64,000 nt of DNA from contig NZ_JAXHDD010000012.1 of assembly GCF_037072025.1 (NCBI RefSeq), forward strand, positions 25,359-89,358, read 5' to 3'. Within the stretch, counting starts at the first letter, position 1, and each line of letters opens with the position of its first letter. The notes under the pieces were generated by a model. That model ran no database searches and was not told the origin of the DNA. It saw only the letters and a program-made list of their open reading frames with translations. A program made the position numbers and the translations under genes. The DNA comes from Pseudogracilibacillus sp037072025 (GTDB taxonomy: Bacteria > Bacillota > Bacilli > Bacillales > Amphibacillaceae). Of the stretch, positions 34,478-43,718 are shown one piece after another.

Positions 34478-35119
34478 CTAAAAGAACCATTTTTCGTACG
34501 TGCGCCGTGTTTGAATATTTTTATATAAGAAAATAAGCAATAATATATAAAGATATCCAACAAAAAAACCTGTAATCACATCTGTAAGATAGTGTACATT
34601 AATAAAATATCTACTCGACCCTATTAATACAATCAAAATACCGAAAAAAATCCGAATGCTTAACTTCTGTTTTGGAAATCGTTCGCTTAAAAAATATGCT
34701 AATAATCCGTAACAAACAATGGAAGTAACTGCATGTCCAGAAGGAAAACTAAACCCGAGAGCATCAAGTTCTTTTGAAATACTAGGACGTTCTCTAGCAA
34801 TAAGGTGTTTAATAAAACGATTCAACACCGAAGCTCCAAGTGTTCCAAAACCAAAAATAATGGCTGGAAAGACTTTTTTGTAAGCAATCCATAATATAAC
34901 CATCATGACAATAACAAACGGGAAGACAAAAGACTTGCCACCAAGCTCCGTCATACCTCGAAAAAAAGTATATACTCTCGTGCCTGCAACCTCTTCAACC
35001 AACCCTCTCGTTATTTGGTCTGTTAGGGGGACTTTTCCATGTTTAAGTTCTAGAATCCAAATGATAATAGCAATTAACCCGATTGTTAAAACGGTTATAT
35101 GTATACTATTTCTTTTCAT
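34478..35119 (-). CDS. PAP2-family membrane phosphatase
   Basis: A 213-aa integral membrane phosphatase with about six spans. The three acid-phosphatase motifs are complete: KHLIARERP (K-x6-RP, about residue 108), FPSGHA (about 127) and SRYFINVHYLTDV (SR-x5-H-x3-D, about 168). Members dephosphorylate phosphatidylglycerol phosphate or undecaprenyl pyrophosphate. It lies 73 bases upstream of the AAA ATPase on the same strand, so it may or may not belong to that transcript. Confidence 0.92.
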   Translation of the reverse strand: MKRNSIHITVLTIGLIAIIIWILELKHGKVPLTDQITRGLVEEVAGTRVYTFFRGMTELGGKSFVFPFVIVMMVILWIAYKKVFPAIIFGFGTLGASVLNRFIKHLIARERPSISKELDALGFSFPSGHAVTSIVCYGLLAYFLSERFPKQKLSIRIFFGILIVLIGSSRYFINVHYLTDVITGFFVGYLYILLLIFLYKNIQTRRTYEKWFF

Positions 35120-35334
35120 ATAAAATTTCCTTTCATCATTTTACAAGTAGAAGCTTATCTACTAATAAATTTAGGAATTTATCGTTTTAATATTAAACTT
35201 AATATTAAATTTCCGTTTCACTAGATAATTTGTTACATAAGATGCACTTTATATGGTAATCTTAAATATAGTTATAGCATAGTATGCTAATAAAAATGCA
35301 AGCAAATACAAAACAGAAGAAAGGAAAATTAAAC

Positions 35335-35601
35335 ATGATAAGTAAAGAATTTACCGTAACGGGAGAAACAGGATTGCACGCAAGACCAGCTACACAATTA
35401 GTACAAGTTGCGAGCCGCTTTTCATCAGACGTCGAATTGGAATATCAAAATAAAAAAGTAAATGTAAAATCAATTATGGGTGTGATGTCGTTAGGTATCG
35501 CACAAGGTGGAAAATTTACCATTATCATTGACGGGCATGATGAAGAGGAAGCAATGAAAAATATTGAAGAATTATTTACTAAAGAAGGGATAGCTAACTA
35601 A
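35335..35601 (+). CDS. ptsH: Phosphocarrier protein HPr
   Basis: An 88-aa protein with both phosphorylation sites: His15 in TGLHARPATQL and Ser46 in VKSIMGVMSLGI, the HPr kinase site used for CcpA-dependent catabolite control. I chose the ATG at 35335 with AAGGAAAA upstream. It is intact and normal. The partner gene ptsI, which starts at the last base of ptsH as in other Bacilli, is destroyed. HPr therefore has no local phosphate donor and may now act only through Ser46-P, unless another enzyme I exists. Confidence 0.97.
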   Translation: MISKEFTVTGETGLHARPATQLVQVASRFSSDVELEYQNKKVNVKSIMGVMSLGIAQGGKFTIIIDGHDEEEAMKNIEELFTKEGIAN

Positions 35602-36682
35602 TGTCATTAAGCTTAGAAGGCATTAGTGCATCAAGTGGTATTGCATTTGGAAAAGCTTATAAACTAATTAAACCTGATTTGTCCTTCGAAAAAAAGCTAG
35701 TTAAAAATAGTGATTTTGAAATCACTAAATTACATAATTCTTTAAAGAAATGATAACTACCAAGTAGAATTAGTAGCAAATATTGGTTCATCAAAAGATT
35801 TAGAACAAGTTAAAGTCAATGGTGCTGAAGGTATTGGACTATACCGGACAGAGTTTTTGTACATGGAAAGAACATCTTTGCCTACTGAAGAGGAACAATT
35901 TGATGCATACAAAACTGTATTACAGGAGATGAATGGGAAACCGGTAATTGTTCGGACGCTAGATATTGGAGCAGGATAAACAGCTACCCTACTTAGATAT
36001 GCCAAAAGAAATGAACCCTTTTTTAGGACTTCGTGCAATTCGATTTTCCCTAAAATGACCATCTTCAGAACACAATTGCGTGCTTTAATCCGGGCCAGTA
36101 ACTACGGAAACCTAAAAATTATGTTTCCAATGATTGCAACATTTGATGAATTTCATGAAGCAAAACGAATTCTTATTGAAGAGAAACAAAAACTCCAAAA
36201 ACAGAATTTACCTGTTGGGAATATGGAAGTCGGAATTATGGTAGAAACTCCGGCTACAGTAATGCTGATCGATCAATTTGCTAAAGAAGTAGATTTTTTT
36301 AGTATCGAAACTAACGACCTCATTCAAAATACATTTGCAGCTGATCGTATGAATGAACATGTAGAATATTTATACCAACCATACTACCCGGTAATTTTAC
36401 GCTTAGTGAAAATAGTAGTTGATGCAGCACTCGCTGAAGGTAAAGGAGTTGGAATGTGTGGATAAATGGCTGGAGATCCAAAAAGCAATTCCACTCTTAT
36501 TAGGACTTGGACTAAATGAGTTCTCAATGAGCGTATCCTCAATACTTCCAGCTCGAAGCCAATTGAAAAAAATAAACAAAAAAGACATGGAACTTTTAGT
36601 AGAAAAAACACTTTTAATGAAACCAGCCGATGAAGTGCTCAAACTTTTAAAAAAACATTTGAAACAGCTCTTCCGATTTTAA
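35601..36682 (+). pseudogene. ptsI: Decayed PTS enzyme I gene
   Basis: Enzyme I normally has about 570 residues. Here 'MSLSLEGISASSGIAFGKAY' begins properly, coupled to ptsH, but after about 50 codons there is a stop. The region containing the active His (about residues 55-260) is missing. Sequence resumes at 'VELVANIGSSKDLEQV' and 'GAEGIGLYRTEFLYMER', then meets a frameshift after 'IVRTLDIGAG', an internal deletion after 'LRAIRFS', a nonsense codon in 'GVGMCGEMAGD' (TAA for Glu), and a one-base insertion before 'AIPLLLGLGLNEFSMS'. At least four independent lesions rule out a single sequencing error. It ends at a terminator. Confidence 0.93.
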
Positions 36683-36698
36683 AGAAGAGCTGTTTATT
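36660..36698 (+). terminator. Terminator of ptsH-ptsI remnant
   Basis: AAACAGCTCTTC and GAAGAGCTGTTT form a 12-bp stem followed by ATTTA. Confidence 0.85.
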
Positions 36699-36742
36699 TA
36701 GCAGATTAATATAGTGACTTCTGTTTATTTTTTCTTCCCGTG

Positions 36743-36980
36743 GTTAAAACAAATATTGTGTGGTTATTTCCGATTTTTCGTGATTAAAATAGATATTACG
36801 TGGTTATTTCGTAATTTTCGTGGTTGATCGCGCATGACGTGGTTATTTTCACTAGTTTCTAACGAGATCAAAGGCACACGGGGCTCTTCTCACTACTTTC
36901 AAATGAAATCGAGGCGCGGGATTCCAATTCCCCGTGATTAAAACAGATATTTTATGGTTATTTCGCAGAATAGCCGATTA
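36743..36980. repeat. AACCACG-family repeats, inverted orientation
   Basis: Plus strand shows CGTGGTTA/CGTGATTA heads at 20-bp steps (six units, 36740-36860), then a looser stretch (CGGGGCTCTTCTCACTACTTTC) and two more units near 36930-36975. It is the reverse complement of the family at 2656 and 18279. No gene in 36699-37054. Confidence 0.75.
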
Positions 36981-37054
36981 ACAAAAAACTAATACTTTGG
37001 AATTTGCATAAAACAAATTTCTCCAAAACGAAGAACTTAAAGGGCACCTTCCCG

Positions 37055-37133
37055 GCGCAGCTTTGAGCAGCGGAAAACCAAGCCAACGAAGAAATTCGCA
37101 GTGTCATTTTTACCGGACTTTTTGAACATCCTT
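37055..37133 (+). mobile_element. MITE-like element, copy C (truncated)
   Basis: The right part of the element (GGCGCAGCTTTGAGCAGCGG ... GAAATTCGCAGTGTCATTTT ... GACTTTTTGAACATCCTT) without its GTGCGTG end. Its terminal base completes the TAA stop of the racemase gene, the same register as copies A and the one at 58056. Confidence 0.75.
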
Positions 37134-38248
37134 TATATGTTAAATTCCTTTGTACTAAGCGTAAACTCTTCCAACGCCTCTTCATCAACCTCATACCCAA
37201 TTCCCGGCTTTGTTGGGACATTAATGACGCCATTTTCGACAACTACTTCCGGCTCAATAATATCCTTTTTCCAGTAACGAGAAGATCCAGCAGTATCACC
37301 AGGCAACGTAAATTGTGATAAGGTTGTAAGTGCAATATTATGTGCACGACCTACGCCTGCTTCTAACATGCCACCACACCAGACGTCGATGCCTTTTTCT
37401 TTGCAATAATCATGAATTCGTATTGACTCCGTTAATCCACCGACACGTCCGATCTTAATATTAATGATTTTACAGCTTCCTAGTTCAATTGCTTTTCTAG
37501 CATCTTCAAGAGAGTGTATACTCTCGTCCAAGCATATAGGTGTTGTCATTGCAGCCTGCAGTTTCGCATGATCAATAATATCATCATGTGCGAGTGGTTG
37601 TTCAATCATCATTAGATCTAAGTCATCTAATTTTCGTAAATGATCGATATCATTTAATGTATATGATGAATTTGCATCAGCCATTAATTTCGTCTCTGGA
37701 AATACACACCGCACTTCTTTTAGAACATCGACATCATATCCCGGTTTAATTTTTATTTTGATTCGTTTATACCCTTCTTGTACATAATGCTCAATTTTTC
37801 TTAGTAGATCGTTTACAGTCGGCTCGATACCAAGGCTAATTCCGACATCAATTGCTTTTCTTTTTCCACCTAACGCTTCTGCTAAGGAAATATTTTTTTG
37901 TTTTGCATACAGATCCCAAACCGCACCTTCAAGTGCAGCTTTTGCCATATTATTTCTTCTAATTGGGTGAAACAGATCAAACACCTCATCTGGATGGTGA
38001 ATTTCGTTATTTTTTAAAATAGGTATAAGAAAGTCAGTCATTATATGCAAATTTGTTTGCACGGTTTCTTCACTATACCATGGACTTGTAAATGCAACAG
38101 ATTCGCCAAAACCTCGCTTACCACTTCCATCTATCATTTCGGTAATAAAAAACTCTTTCTCCTGAAACGTCCCAAAACTCGTTGAAAATGGATCATTTAA
38201 TGACATTTTTAAATGATGTAGTTTGATCTTTTCTATAAATAGTGTCAT
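37133..38248 (-). CDS. OSBS/N-succinylamino acid racemase (enolase superfamily)
   Basis: A 371-aa muconate-lactonizing-subgroup enzyme. It has the acid/base lysines in 'YKRIKIKIKPG' (K-x-K, about 162) and NIKIGRVGG (about 262), and the metal ligands in ADANSSY, IEQPL and CLDESIHS. Members make o-succinylbenzoate (MenC), racemise N-succinyl amino acids, or do both. Here the operon partners are a GNAT and an M20 deacylase and no men gene is close, which favours the racemase. I chose the ATG at 38248 (TGGAGGG upstream), 16 bases after the GNAT stop. Its stop codon is formed at a MITE border. Confidence 0.85.
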   Translation of the reverse strand: MTLFIEKIKLHHLKMSLNDPFSTSFGTFQEKEFFITEMIDGSGKRGFGESVAFTSPWYSEETVQTNLHIMTDFLIPILKNNEIHHPDEVFDLFHPIRRNNMAKAALEGAVWDLYAKQKNISLAEALGGKRKAIDVGISLGIEPTVNDLLRKIEHYVQEGYKRIKIKIKPGYDVDVLKEVRCVFPETKLMADANSSYTLNDIDHLRKLDDLDLMMIEQPLAHDDIIDHAKLQAAMTTPICLDESIHSLEDARKAIELGSCKIINIKIGRVGGLTESIRIHDYCKEKGIDVWCGGMLEAGVGRAHNIALTTLSQFTLPGDTAGSSRYWKKDIIEPEVVVENGVINVPTKPGIGYEVDEEALEEFTLSTKEFNI

Positions 38249-38264
38249 CTCTTTCCCTCCAAAA

Positions 38265-39059
38265 TTATTTCGTGAATACATAGAAACTAATTAAATTTTC
38301 GTTCATATCTACAAATAAATCTGTCGCTTGATATCCTGCAGCGAATAATTGCTGGAAAATTACTCTTGTTTGATATCGCCATTCTTTTGCCAATTCAAAA
38401 TCTGTTCGCTTCATCGTTTGAATATCCCGTGGTATTGCGACAAACCACTTGTTTGCCGATAATGTACCTGTTACTTCCGATGCAATCGGTTTGCCGAATT
38501 TGTCTGCCGTAAGCAACACTTTCCCCGTATCCAATGAGTGATTTTCATGCTTCTTTGTAGACTTATTTAAGTCCCATTTAACTAGAATCCGATCTGTTGG
38601 TAAACCTTGATTTAATTTATCATTTAAATCCCCATAATGATTAGCCTGATAAACTGCACCAATCGCTCCTAATTTATGCAAATTAAGATAGGCATTTTTA
38701 CTTTCCAATGGATCAAATGTCCACGTAATCATGTCATATCCTTTGCCCTTAGCAAGTTGTGCCTGCTTTAATTTCATTTTGACTCCAAGATCAGCTTTTC
38801 TGTATTCTGGTAAAATACCGAGCATATGTGAGCATAGATAGATAGAGTTGCTGTCAAATCCTGCAAAACTGTATAAAAATCCAACCATTTTTTCCCCAGA
38901 ATAAGCTCCGAGAATAATGCCGCCATTTTTCATAGCTGTAAACGTCTGATGAATGGGAATTGACGGCATCTCCCAAACCGCACGTTCAACTTGTTGCAAC
39001 TGATGCAATTCTTCAATTGTTGTTATTTCACGGATTTCAATCGTTTGTATGATTCTCAT
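38265..39059 (-). CDS. GNAT-family N-acyltransferase (putative amino acid N-succinyltransferase)
   Basis: A 264-aa acetyltransferase-fold protein. The N-terminal half has 'GGIILGAYSGEKMVGFLYSF', 'LCSHMLGILPEYRKADLGVKMKLKQ' (acyl-CoA-binding motif A region, about 85-107) and 'MITWTFDPLESKNAYLNLHKLGA'. This form is found beside OSBS/NSAR and M20 genes in Geobacillus and relatives, where it succinylates D-amino acids. The ATG at 39059 lies too close to AAGGGAG; a start a few codons downstream may be the real one. Middle gene of a three-gene operon. Confidence 0.8.
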   Translation of the reverse strand: MRIIQTIEIREITTIEELHQLQQVERAVWEMPSIPIHQTFTAMKNGGIILGAYSGEKMVGFLYSFAGFDSNSIYLCSHMLGILPEYRKADLGVKMKLKQAQLAKGKGYDMITWTFDPLESKNAYLNLHKLGAIGAVYQANHYGDLNDKLNQGLPTDRILVKWDLNKSTKKHENHSLDTGKVLLTADKFGKPIASEVTGTLSANKWFVAIPRDIQTMKRTDFELAKEWRYQTRVIFQQLFAAGYQATDLFVDMNENLISFYVFTK

Positions 39060-39064
39060 CTCCC

Positions 39065-40192
39065 TTAAGACTGCGCTTTTGCCGTATTAATTAAGACATT
39101 TGATAAAATTTCAATCGATTTTGGGATTGATTCATGATTAAAAGTCATATCTGGATGGTGAAGACCGGGAGCTAAATCACAACCAATGGCAAGCATCGTC
39201 GCTTTTAAGTCTGGACGCTTTATTGTATAAAAATGAAAATCATCCCCACCGGTTGTTTCAATAATCCGTGCTAAATTATCTTCTCCCACACTATCAATAA
39301 TCGCTTTTTTCATTTTTTTCACAGCATCATCATTGATGATCGCCGCTGCAACATTTGAAACTGTTTCAAGCTTAATCTTTACCTCATGATATTCCGCAAG
39401 CATCTCACTGATCTTGTGGATCTGATTCATTAATTCAAACATAGCCTCATTCGTTTGTGCACGAATATCGATTGAAAACGTAGCACTTCCTGGAATAATG
39501 TTGATACTTTTTCCACCTGATTGAAAAGAAGTCAATTTTGCGGAATAAGGTACCATCGGGTTAAGTTGAATTTGATTTAAATGTTGGTAAAATTCACTCC
39601 CAACTTGGATAGCGTTTGCAGTTAAATGAGGTCTTGCGCCGTGGGCATCCTCTCCAATAATTTCGCCTTTCATAAAACAGGCAGCACCATGACGAATCGC
39701 CGGAGCGAATTTACCATGCGGCAACTCTTGAATAGGTCTTACATGCATTCCATATAAATAATCTACATCATCTACGATCCCTTTTTTAACTAGCGCTAAA
39801 GCTCCAGTACCCTTTTCTTCAGCAGGTTGAAAGATAAACCGAAATGTACCTAGAAGGGGTACATCACTGCGAAGTAGGTTTAAAATAGTTCCGATTACTA
39901 TCGTCATATGTGCGTCATGCCCACAAGAATGATTAGCTTGAAACTCTCCATCCACTTCTTGCCATAAGGCATCAATATCTGCCCGTAATGCTACAACAGG
40001 TTTACCACTTCCTATTTCAACGATAAGTCCAGGGATATCATCAAACGTAGTAATTTTACAATTTTCCTTTTCTAAAAGGGACTGAATATAGTCAGTTGTG
40101 TTAAACTCCTGCCAACTAATTTCTGGATTGGCATGTAGATGTTGAAAGATTTTTTGTAATTGAGGTGTTAATTTTTGAATCGTTACATTCAT
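39065..40192 (-). CDS. M20-family amidohydrolase (N-acyl amino acid deacylase)
   Basis: A 375-aa metallopeptidase of the M20D amidohydrolase group. Features are 'LHANPEISWQEF' near the N-terminus, 'VALRADIDALWQE' and the ligand motif NHSCGHDAHM (about residues 88-97), 'FIFQPAEEKGTGA' (catalytic Glu), 'YGMHVRPI' and 'TTGGDDFHFYT' near the C-terminus. It should remove the N-succinyl (or acetyl) group from the L-amino acid produced by the racemase. First gene of the operon; GNAT follows six bases later. Confidence 0.88.
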   Translation of the reverse strand: MNVTIQKLTPQLQKIFQHLHANPEISWQEFNTTDYIQSLLEKENCKITTFDDIPGLIVEIGSGKPVVALRADIDALWQEVDGEFQANHSCGHDAHMTIVIGTILNLLRSDVPLLGTFRFIFQPAEEKGTGALALVKKGIVDDVDYLYGMHVRPIQELPHGKFAPAIRHGAACFMKGEIIGEDAHGARPHLTANAIQVGSEFYQHLNQIQLNPMVPYSAKLTSFQSGGKSINIIPGSATFSIDIRAQTNEAMFELMNQIHKISEMLAEYHEVKIKLETVSNVAAAIINDDAVKKMKKAIIDSVGEDNLARIIETTGGDDFHFYTIKRPDLKATMLAIGCDLAPGLHHPDMTFNHESIPKSIEILSNVLINTAKAQS

Positions 40193-40417
40193 AAATATGC
40201 TCCTTTTTATTACATTAAGCCAATTAAAAATTCTTCACTGACCGATTATATTAATAGAAGGTCTATATTATATCGTATCGTTTTCTTAACAAAAATGAAA
40301 CCATGGAGAAGTCTTTAATCAAGTAGGCAGATAATTATTTTTAATAATTTTTCAACAAACATCCATTCAGATAACTTTTATATTAATAAGATAATAGAGA
40401 AGGAAGGAGGGAGGAAA

Positions 40418-40603
40418 ATGAACCAAGTTTCCTTGCTTTACCTAGCCTGTATTCTAGCTGGTTACGCATTAGCTAATCTACCAACTTCTGCGGTAATTAC
40501 TCCTGAATTGTCAAATATCTTTACCATTATTGGTGGACTTACCATGATTGTATTTGCAGTTGCATTAATCATTCAAGGAGTAAGGGCAATTATAGGGAGA
40601 TAA
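40418..40603 (+). CDS. Small two-span membrane protein
   Basis: A 61-aa protein with two hydrophobic helices (about residues 5-22 and 33-56) and a short basic end (RAIIGR). AAGGAAGGAGGGAGG precedes the ATG, an exceptionally strong ribosome binding site, so it is surely translated. Family not recognised. Confidence 0.7.
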   Translation: MNQVSLLYLACILAGYALANLPTSAVITPELSNIFTIIGGLTMIVFAVALIIQGVRAIIGR

Positions 40604-40620
40604 AGAAAAGAGAGAAAAAT

Positions 40621-40648
40621 TGAGACCGAGTAATTACTCGGTCTCTAG
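40621..40648 (-). terminator. Palindromic terminator between convergent genes
   Basis: GAGACCGAGTAATTACTCGGTCTC is a perfect 24-bp palindrome (40623-40646). On the minus strand AATTTTTCTC follows. It serves the KGG-type remnant and perhaps the 61-aa gene. Confidence 0.8.
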
Positions 40649-40670
40649 GGAATACGAATATATTTATTTT

Positions 40671-40836
40671 TTACATACTTCTACGTTTACGGCTACGTTT
40701 TTTACCATCTTTTTCTCCTATTTCTTCATAGAATTCGTGATCATGATTCCTCGCAGTTGCTTTTCCCCCCTTTTGACCTACTACTTCGTAAAATTCTCGG
40801 TCATGATTCCTAGCTAGTAATGGACGTGTTGTTTAC
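40671..40836 (-). pseudogene. KGG-motif stress protein, start missing
   Basis: On the minus strand the text ARNHDREFYEVVGQKGGKAT followed by ARNHDHEFYEEIGEKDGKK and a basic end RSRKRRSM is two copies of the KGG (GsiB/Con-10 type) repeat, an intrinsically disordered stress-protein motif. The frame is closed upstream by a TAA nine codons before the first repeat and contains no usable start codon or ribosome binding site, so the N-terminus has been lost. Confidence 0.7.
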
Positions 40837-40935
40837 GATTTAATTCGTTATGGAAGGAAAACAGATTTCACTAAAAACGAACCTCAAAGTAATATAAAAA
40901 TTAGAAATAAAAAAATGATGTTATCAAAAATTTTT

Positions 40936-40960
40936 GTTTCATTTTAAGGTGAGCGGGTAT
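40936..40960 (+). promoter_or_regulatory. SigB-type general stress promoter
   Basis: GTTTCA and GGGTAT separated by 13 bp match the SigB consensus (GTTTAA / GGGTAT, 12-15 bp). It is 90 bases before the YflT-like gene, a family belonging to the SigB regulon in B. subtilis. Confidence 0.75.
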
Positions 40961-41050
40961 TGCTTACATAAGTCAACTTTGCAAAGTTTAATTGCAGAAT
41001 TCTGCAAAATAAAACAGCAAGGAATTGTTTTCTCTAAGGAGGAATTACAC

Positions 41051-41399
41051 TTGAAGCCTAAGGTAAAAGAATTTACGAATGACCAAGCTTTAATTACAGA
41101 AGTTCAGGAACTGACTGCAAGAGGAGTTGACAGAACAGATATATATGTTTTGACTCATGATGCCGATCGAACAAATCGACTTGCAGATAATGCTAATATT
41201 AATACGATTGGAATTGAAGAAGAAGGTATCGGTACAGCTGTAGGGAATATATTCCGAAAAAAAGAGGACGACCTTCGAGAAAAATTACAAAATATTAGGG
41301 ATAACTGCTTTTGAATCGGAAGAACTTGAAGAAAAAATTGATCAAGGGAAACTGTTATTGTTAAGAGGCTTTTTATTGAAACGTTTTCCTTCAGATTGA
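41051..41399 (+). pseudogene. Frameshifted general stress protein (YflT/GS17M domain)
   Basis: Starts at TTG 41051 after AAGGAGG and reads LKPKVKEFTNDQALITEVQE, 'RGVDRTDIYVLTHDADRT' and 'IGTAVGNIFRKKEDDLREKL', the YflT/general stress protein 17M domain. One extra base in AATATTAGGG (about 41297) closes the frame at 41314; correcting it restores 'GITAFESEELEEKIDQGKLL', as in homologues. It is read from a good SigB promoter, so decay may be recent. A single-base assembly error is the alternative. Confidence 0.8.
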
Positions 41400-41754
41400 G
41401 CTTTCGTCTTATCATTATCATCAAGCCAATTTTTCAGATTAGATTGATAACTACTTACAATACCAAAAACTTAGAAATAGGAGATCTTCTAAAGTAACTT
41501 GGGAACTTATAAAAATTTGATAGTAAAATCATATTTAAGGAAGGGGTTATTATTTCTTGTTTGATGAATCAGGCATTCTACGACTCTTGTAACTACCGTG
41601 GGATGTTATTTTTGAGCTTATTGTTTTTGTTTGTTTCATCGGAACAACCCTCCCTTACTCGGCTGAATCATAATATTCTATTTAATTGGATTTAATGGAA
41701 TCAATATTAAAACAAACTAGAGAGCAACCCGTTCCCCTCGTTTAATTATCTTTC
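41400..41754. other. Non-coding stretch
   Basis: No intact gene, repeat or RNA that I can support; A+T-rich with scattered short frames. Confidence 0.4.
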
Positions 41755-42047
41755 TGGATATTTATAAGCCAAATACCTTTGAATTCATCCCAAGATTCGA
41801 AAACCTTCCTCCGAGAGATATTTCAACAGAACCGAACCACCCAATGAATGGCCGATAAGGATCACCTCATCGTCCAATAAAACGAATTCTTTTTCAAGTT
41901 GAGCTTTCCAAGCGAGTACTTGGGGCTTTCTAGATCAGGCATTTTTGGATCTAACAAGATGTATTCATCACCGACGCCTTTTGTAAATATGCCTTCAGAT
42001 CGCTGCTTCTTTAGTGATGGCTTTGGGAACCCGCATTGTTTCTTCAT
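41755..42047 (-). pseudogene. Remnant of an RBBP9/YdeN-type serine hydrolase
   Basis: On the minus strand 'GVGDEYILLDPKMPDLESPK' is followed after a frameshift by VLLDDEVILIGHSLGGSVLL and KYLSEEGFRILG. GHSLGG is the nucleophile elbow of an alpha/beta hydrolase, and the wording fits the small RBBP9 (YdeN) family. The 3' half with the Asp and His of the triad is missing. Confidence 0.75.
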
Positions 42048-42132
42048 ACTATTAACTCTCCTTCTCCTGTTTTATGGTCAAAAATAGCCATTTTATCTCA
42101 AAGAATTGCGCCCGTTCATTGAGATAGGAGCG

Positions 42133-42474
42133 TTATATATAATCAATAAAAGAATCTTCCTTTATATAACCATAAACCTTTATAGTATCACTTAGTACCT
42201 CACCTGGAACGTGTATCTCCTTAAGCATTTTAATTACTTTATTTTTTATTTCTTCACTTTCAGCCTTAATTTCTAACCATTCAATTGTTTTATAGCTTTC
42301 CCTATTTCCATTTAGTTTAAAATGGTAAAACCATTCTGCATCCCAATGACTAATATATTTAGTATCAATATCTTTTGTCCGCCAATAGATAAGTTCCGGA
42401 ATATCAATCATTGCTAACCAAATTTCTTCCCATTTTGTATCATTCATTAAACTTTGGTATCCAGCAAACCCCAT
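42133..42474 (-). CDS. DUF6678-like small protein
   Basis: A 113-aa soluble protein starting MGFAGYQSLMNDTKWEEIWL; the text 'MNDTKWEEI' and 'YWRTKDI' resembles the DUF6678 family, often found in accessory regions and possibly related to immunity proteins. I chose the ATG at 42474 (GGGGAGAGG upstream); a longer frame begins at 42513. No toxin gene is adjacent. The function is unknown and the family call is from memory. Confidence 0.6.
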   Translation of the reverse strand: MGFAGYQSLMNDTKWEEIWLAMIDIPELIYWRTKDIDTKYISHWDAEWFYHFKLNGNRESYKTIEWLEIKAESEEIKNKVIKMLKEIHVPGEVLSDTIKVYGYIKEDSFIDYI

Positions 42475-42718
42475 TATACCTCTCCCCAATTTTATTCTTG
42501 TCAATTGTAACATCTCTGGACAGCCAAAAGTTTTTGTCGGAAAATTGTCAAATAGAAAAATAACCCAATCGTGTGATCTATGATATCCTGAAGGTTGCTT
42601 AATACCAGAAAGGAGATCAAGATCGCAGAAAGGATTATGCTATTAGTTTACCATATTTCGGTGCGATTGACCATACTGTACTAAAATAAATTGATTCTAT
42701 CCTACATAATTTTCGTTC

Positions 42719-43369
42719 TTGCTTTTCCAGAAGTGCTACCTACCTTTGTTTTTTTTCATTGTCGGTCTTATGTTGCGTTCAGACCATTTGGGTGTGACTT
42801 CTATCATCCGTGATTTGTCCTTGAATTCCCGTACCTATGAAAGCCTAATTTATTTCTATCGTTCTTCTGCGTGGTCGCTGGAATCCCTTCGTCAAACGTG
42901 GTTTCGGGTTGTGAAAAAAGCAGCTCCACTTTCTAACGTCAACGATATGGTTGTGCTCATAGGCGATGGGATGAGACAATCCAAGGAAGCCCGTCGGATG
43001 CCTGGTGTTAAGAAACTTCATCAGGAGTCTGAAAACTCTTCTAAAGCGGAGTTTGGTCATCTGTTTGGTGCCATTGGCATTCTGATGGGAACTCCACAAA
43101 AGTGGTTTTGCCTACCCTTGTTTATGAATTTACAGGATGGTGTTAAAACCATTTTCGGCTGGAATGATCCATGTGAGCTACAGGAATCTCATGTCGTGCA
43201 GATGATTGATCATGGCTTTATCGCTGCCAAAACATTTGGAAAGGCCTTACTTCTACTGGATCCACTTTCTATCTGTCCCTGCGCTGGAGCGCTTGAACGA
43301 GTAACGTACTTCCAAAATCACTTCCATTCCCGGTACAGAATTGAAACGTCATTTGGGAGAATTACATAG
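42719..43369 (+). pseudogene. Truncated DDE transposase
   Basis: 216 aa of an IS4/IS701-like transposase of the DDE endonuclease type. It has an N-terminal helical part ('RSDHLGVTSIIRDLSLNSRTYESLIYF' region), then 'VVLIGDGMRQSKEARRMPGV', where the Asp is the expected first catalytic residue, and 'KAEFGHLFGAIGILMG'. The reading ends at 'HSRYRIETSFGRIT', short of the later catalytic Asp/Glu region, and 'GHLFG' seems to have lost residues. I see no terminal repeats. Assignment to a precise IS family needs a search. Confidence 0.65.
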
Positions 43370-43718
43370 CCATGATCTTGAAAACGTATTGAATATGTGT
43401 AGAAAATTATTTTAATGTTTAGTTATTAATTCAATAGAGCCATTCAACGGAATAAGCCGCGTTGAGGTTGACTTAAGCCAAGTGAGGGGATACTTTTTAT
43501 AAAAAGGTAATTTGATTAAGGATTGGTTATTGTGGCTATGTTTGTATTGCTTTATTTAATGGTGAAGACTTCTGATGATATACAGTTACCTGTAAAATGT
43601 GACCGCTTGCCAAGATATTAAAGTTAATAAACGTTAAAAATACACTAAATGGTAGTATAAAAAGATTTATGAAGGGAAGCTTAATAAAAAACAATACTAA
43701 AGTTAGTGGGAGTTAGAT
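43370..43718. other. Non-coding stretch upstream of the SDR gene
   Basis: No gene supported. It contains the unseen 3' end of the transposase copy and the promoter region of the SDR gene (GGGAG lies 43707-43711). Confidence 0.4.
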
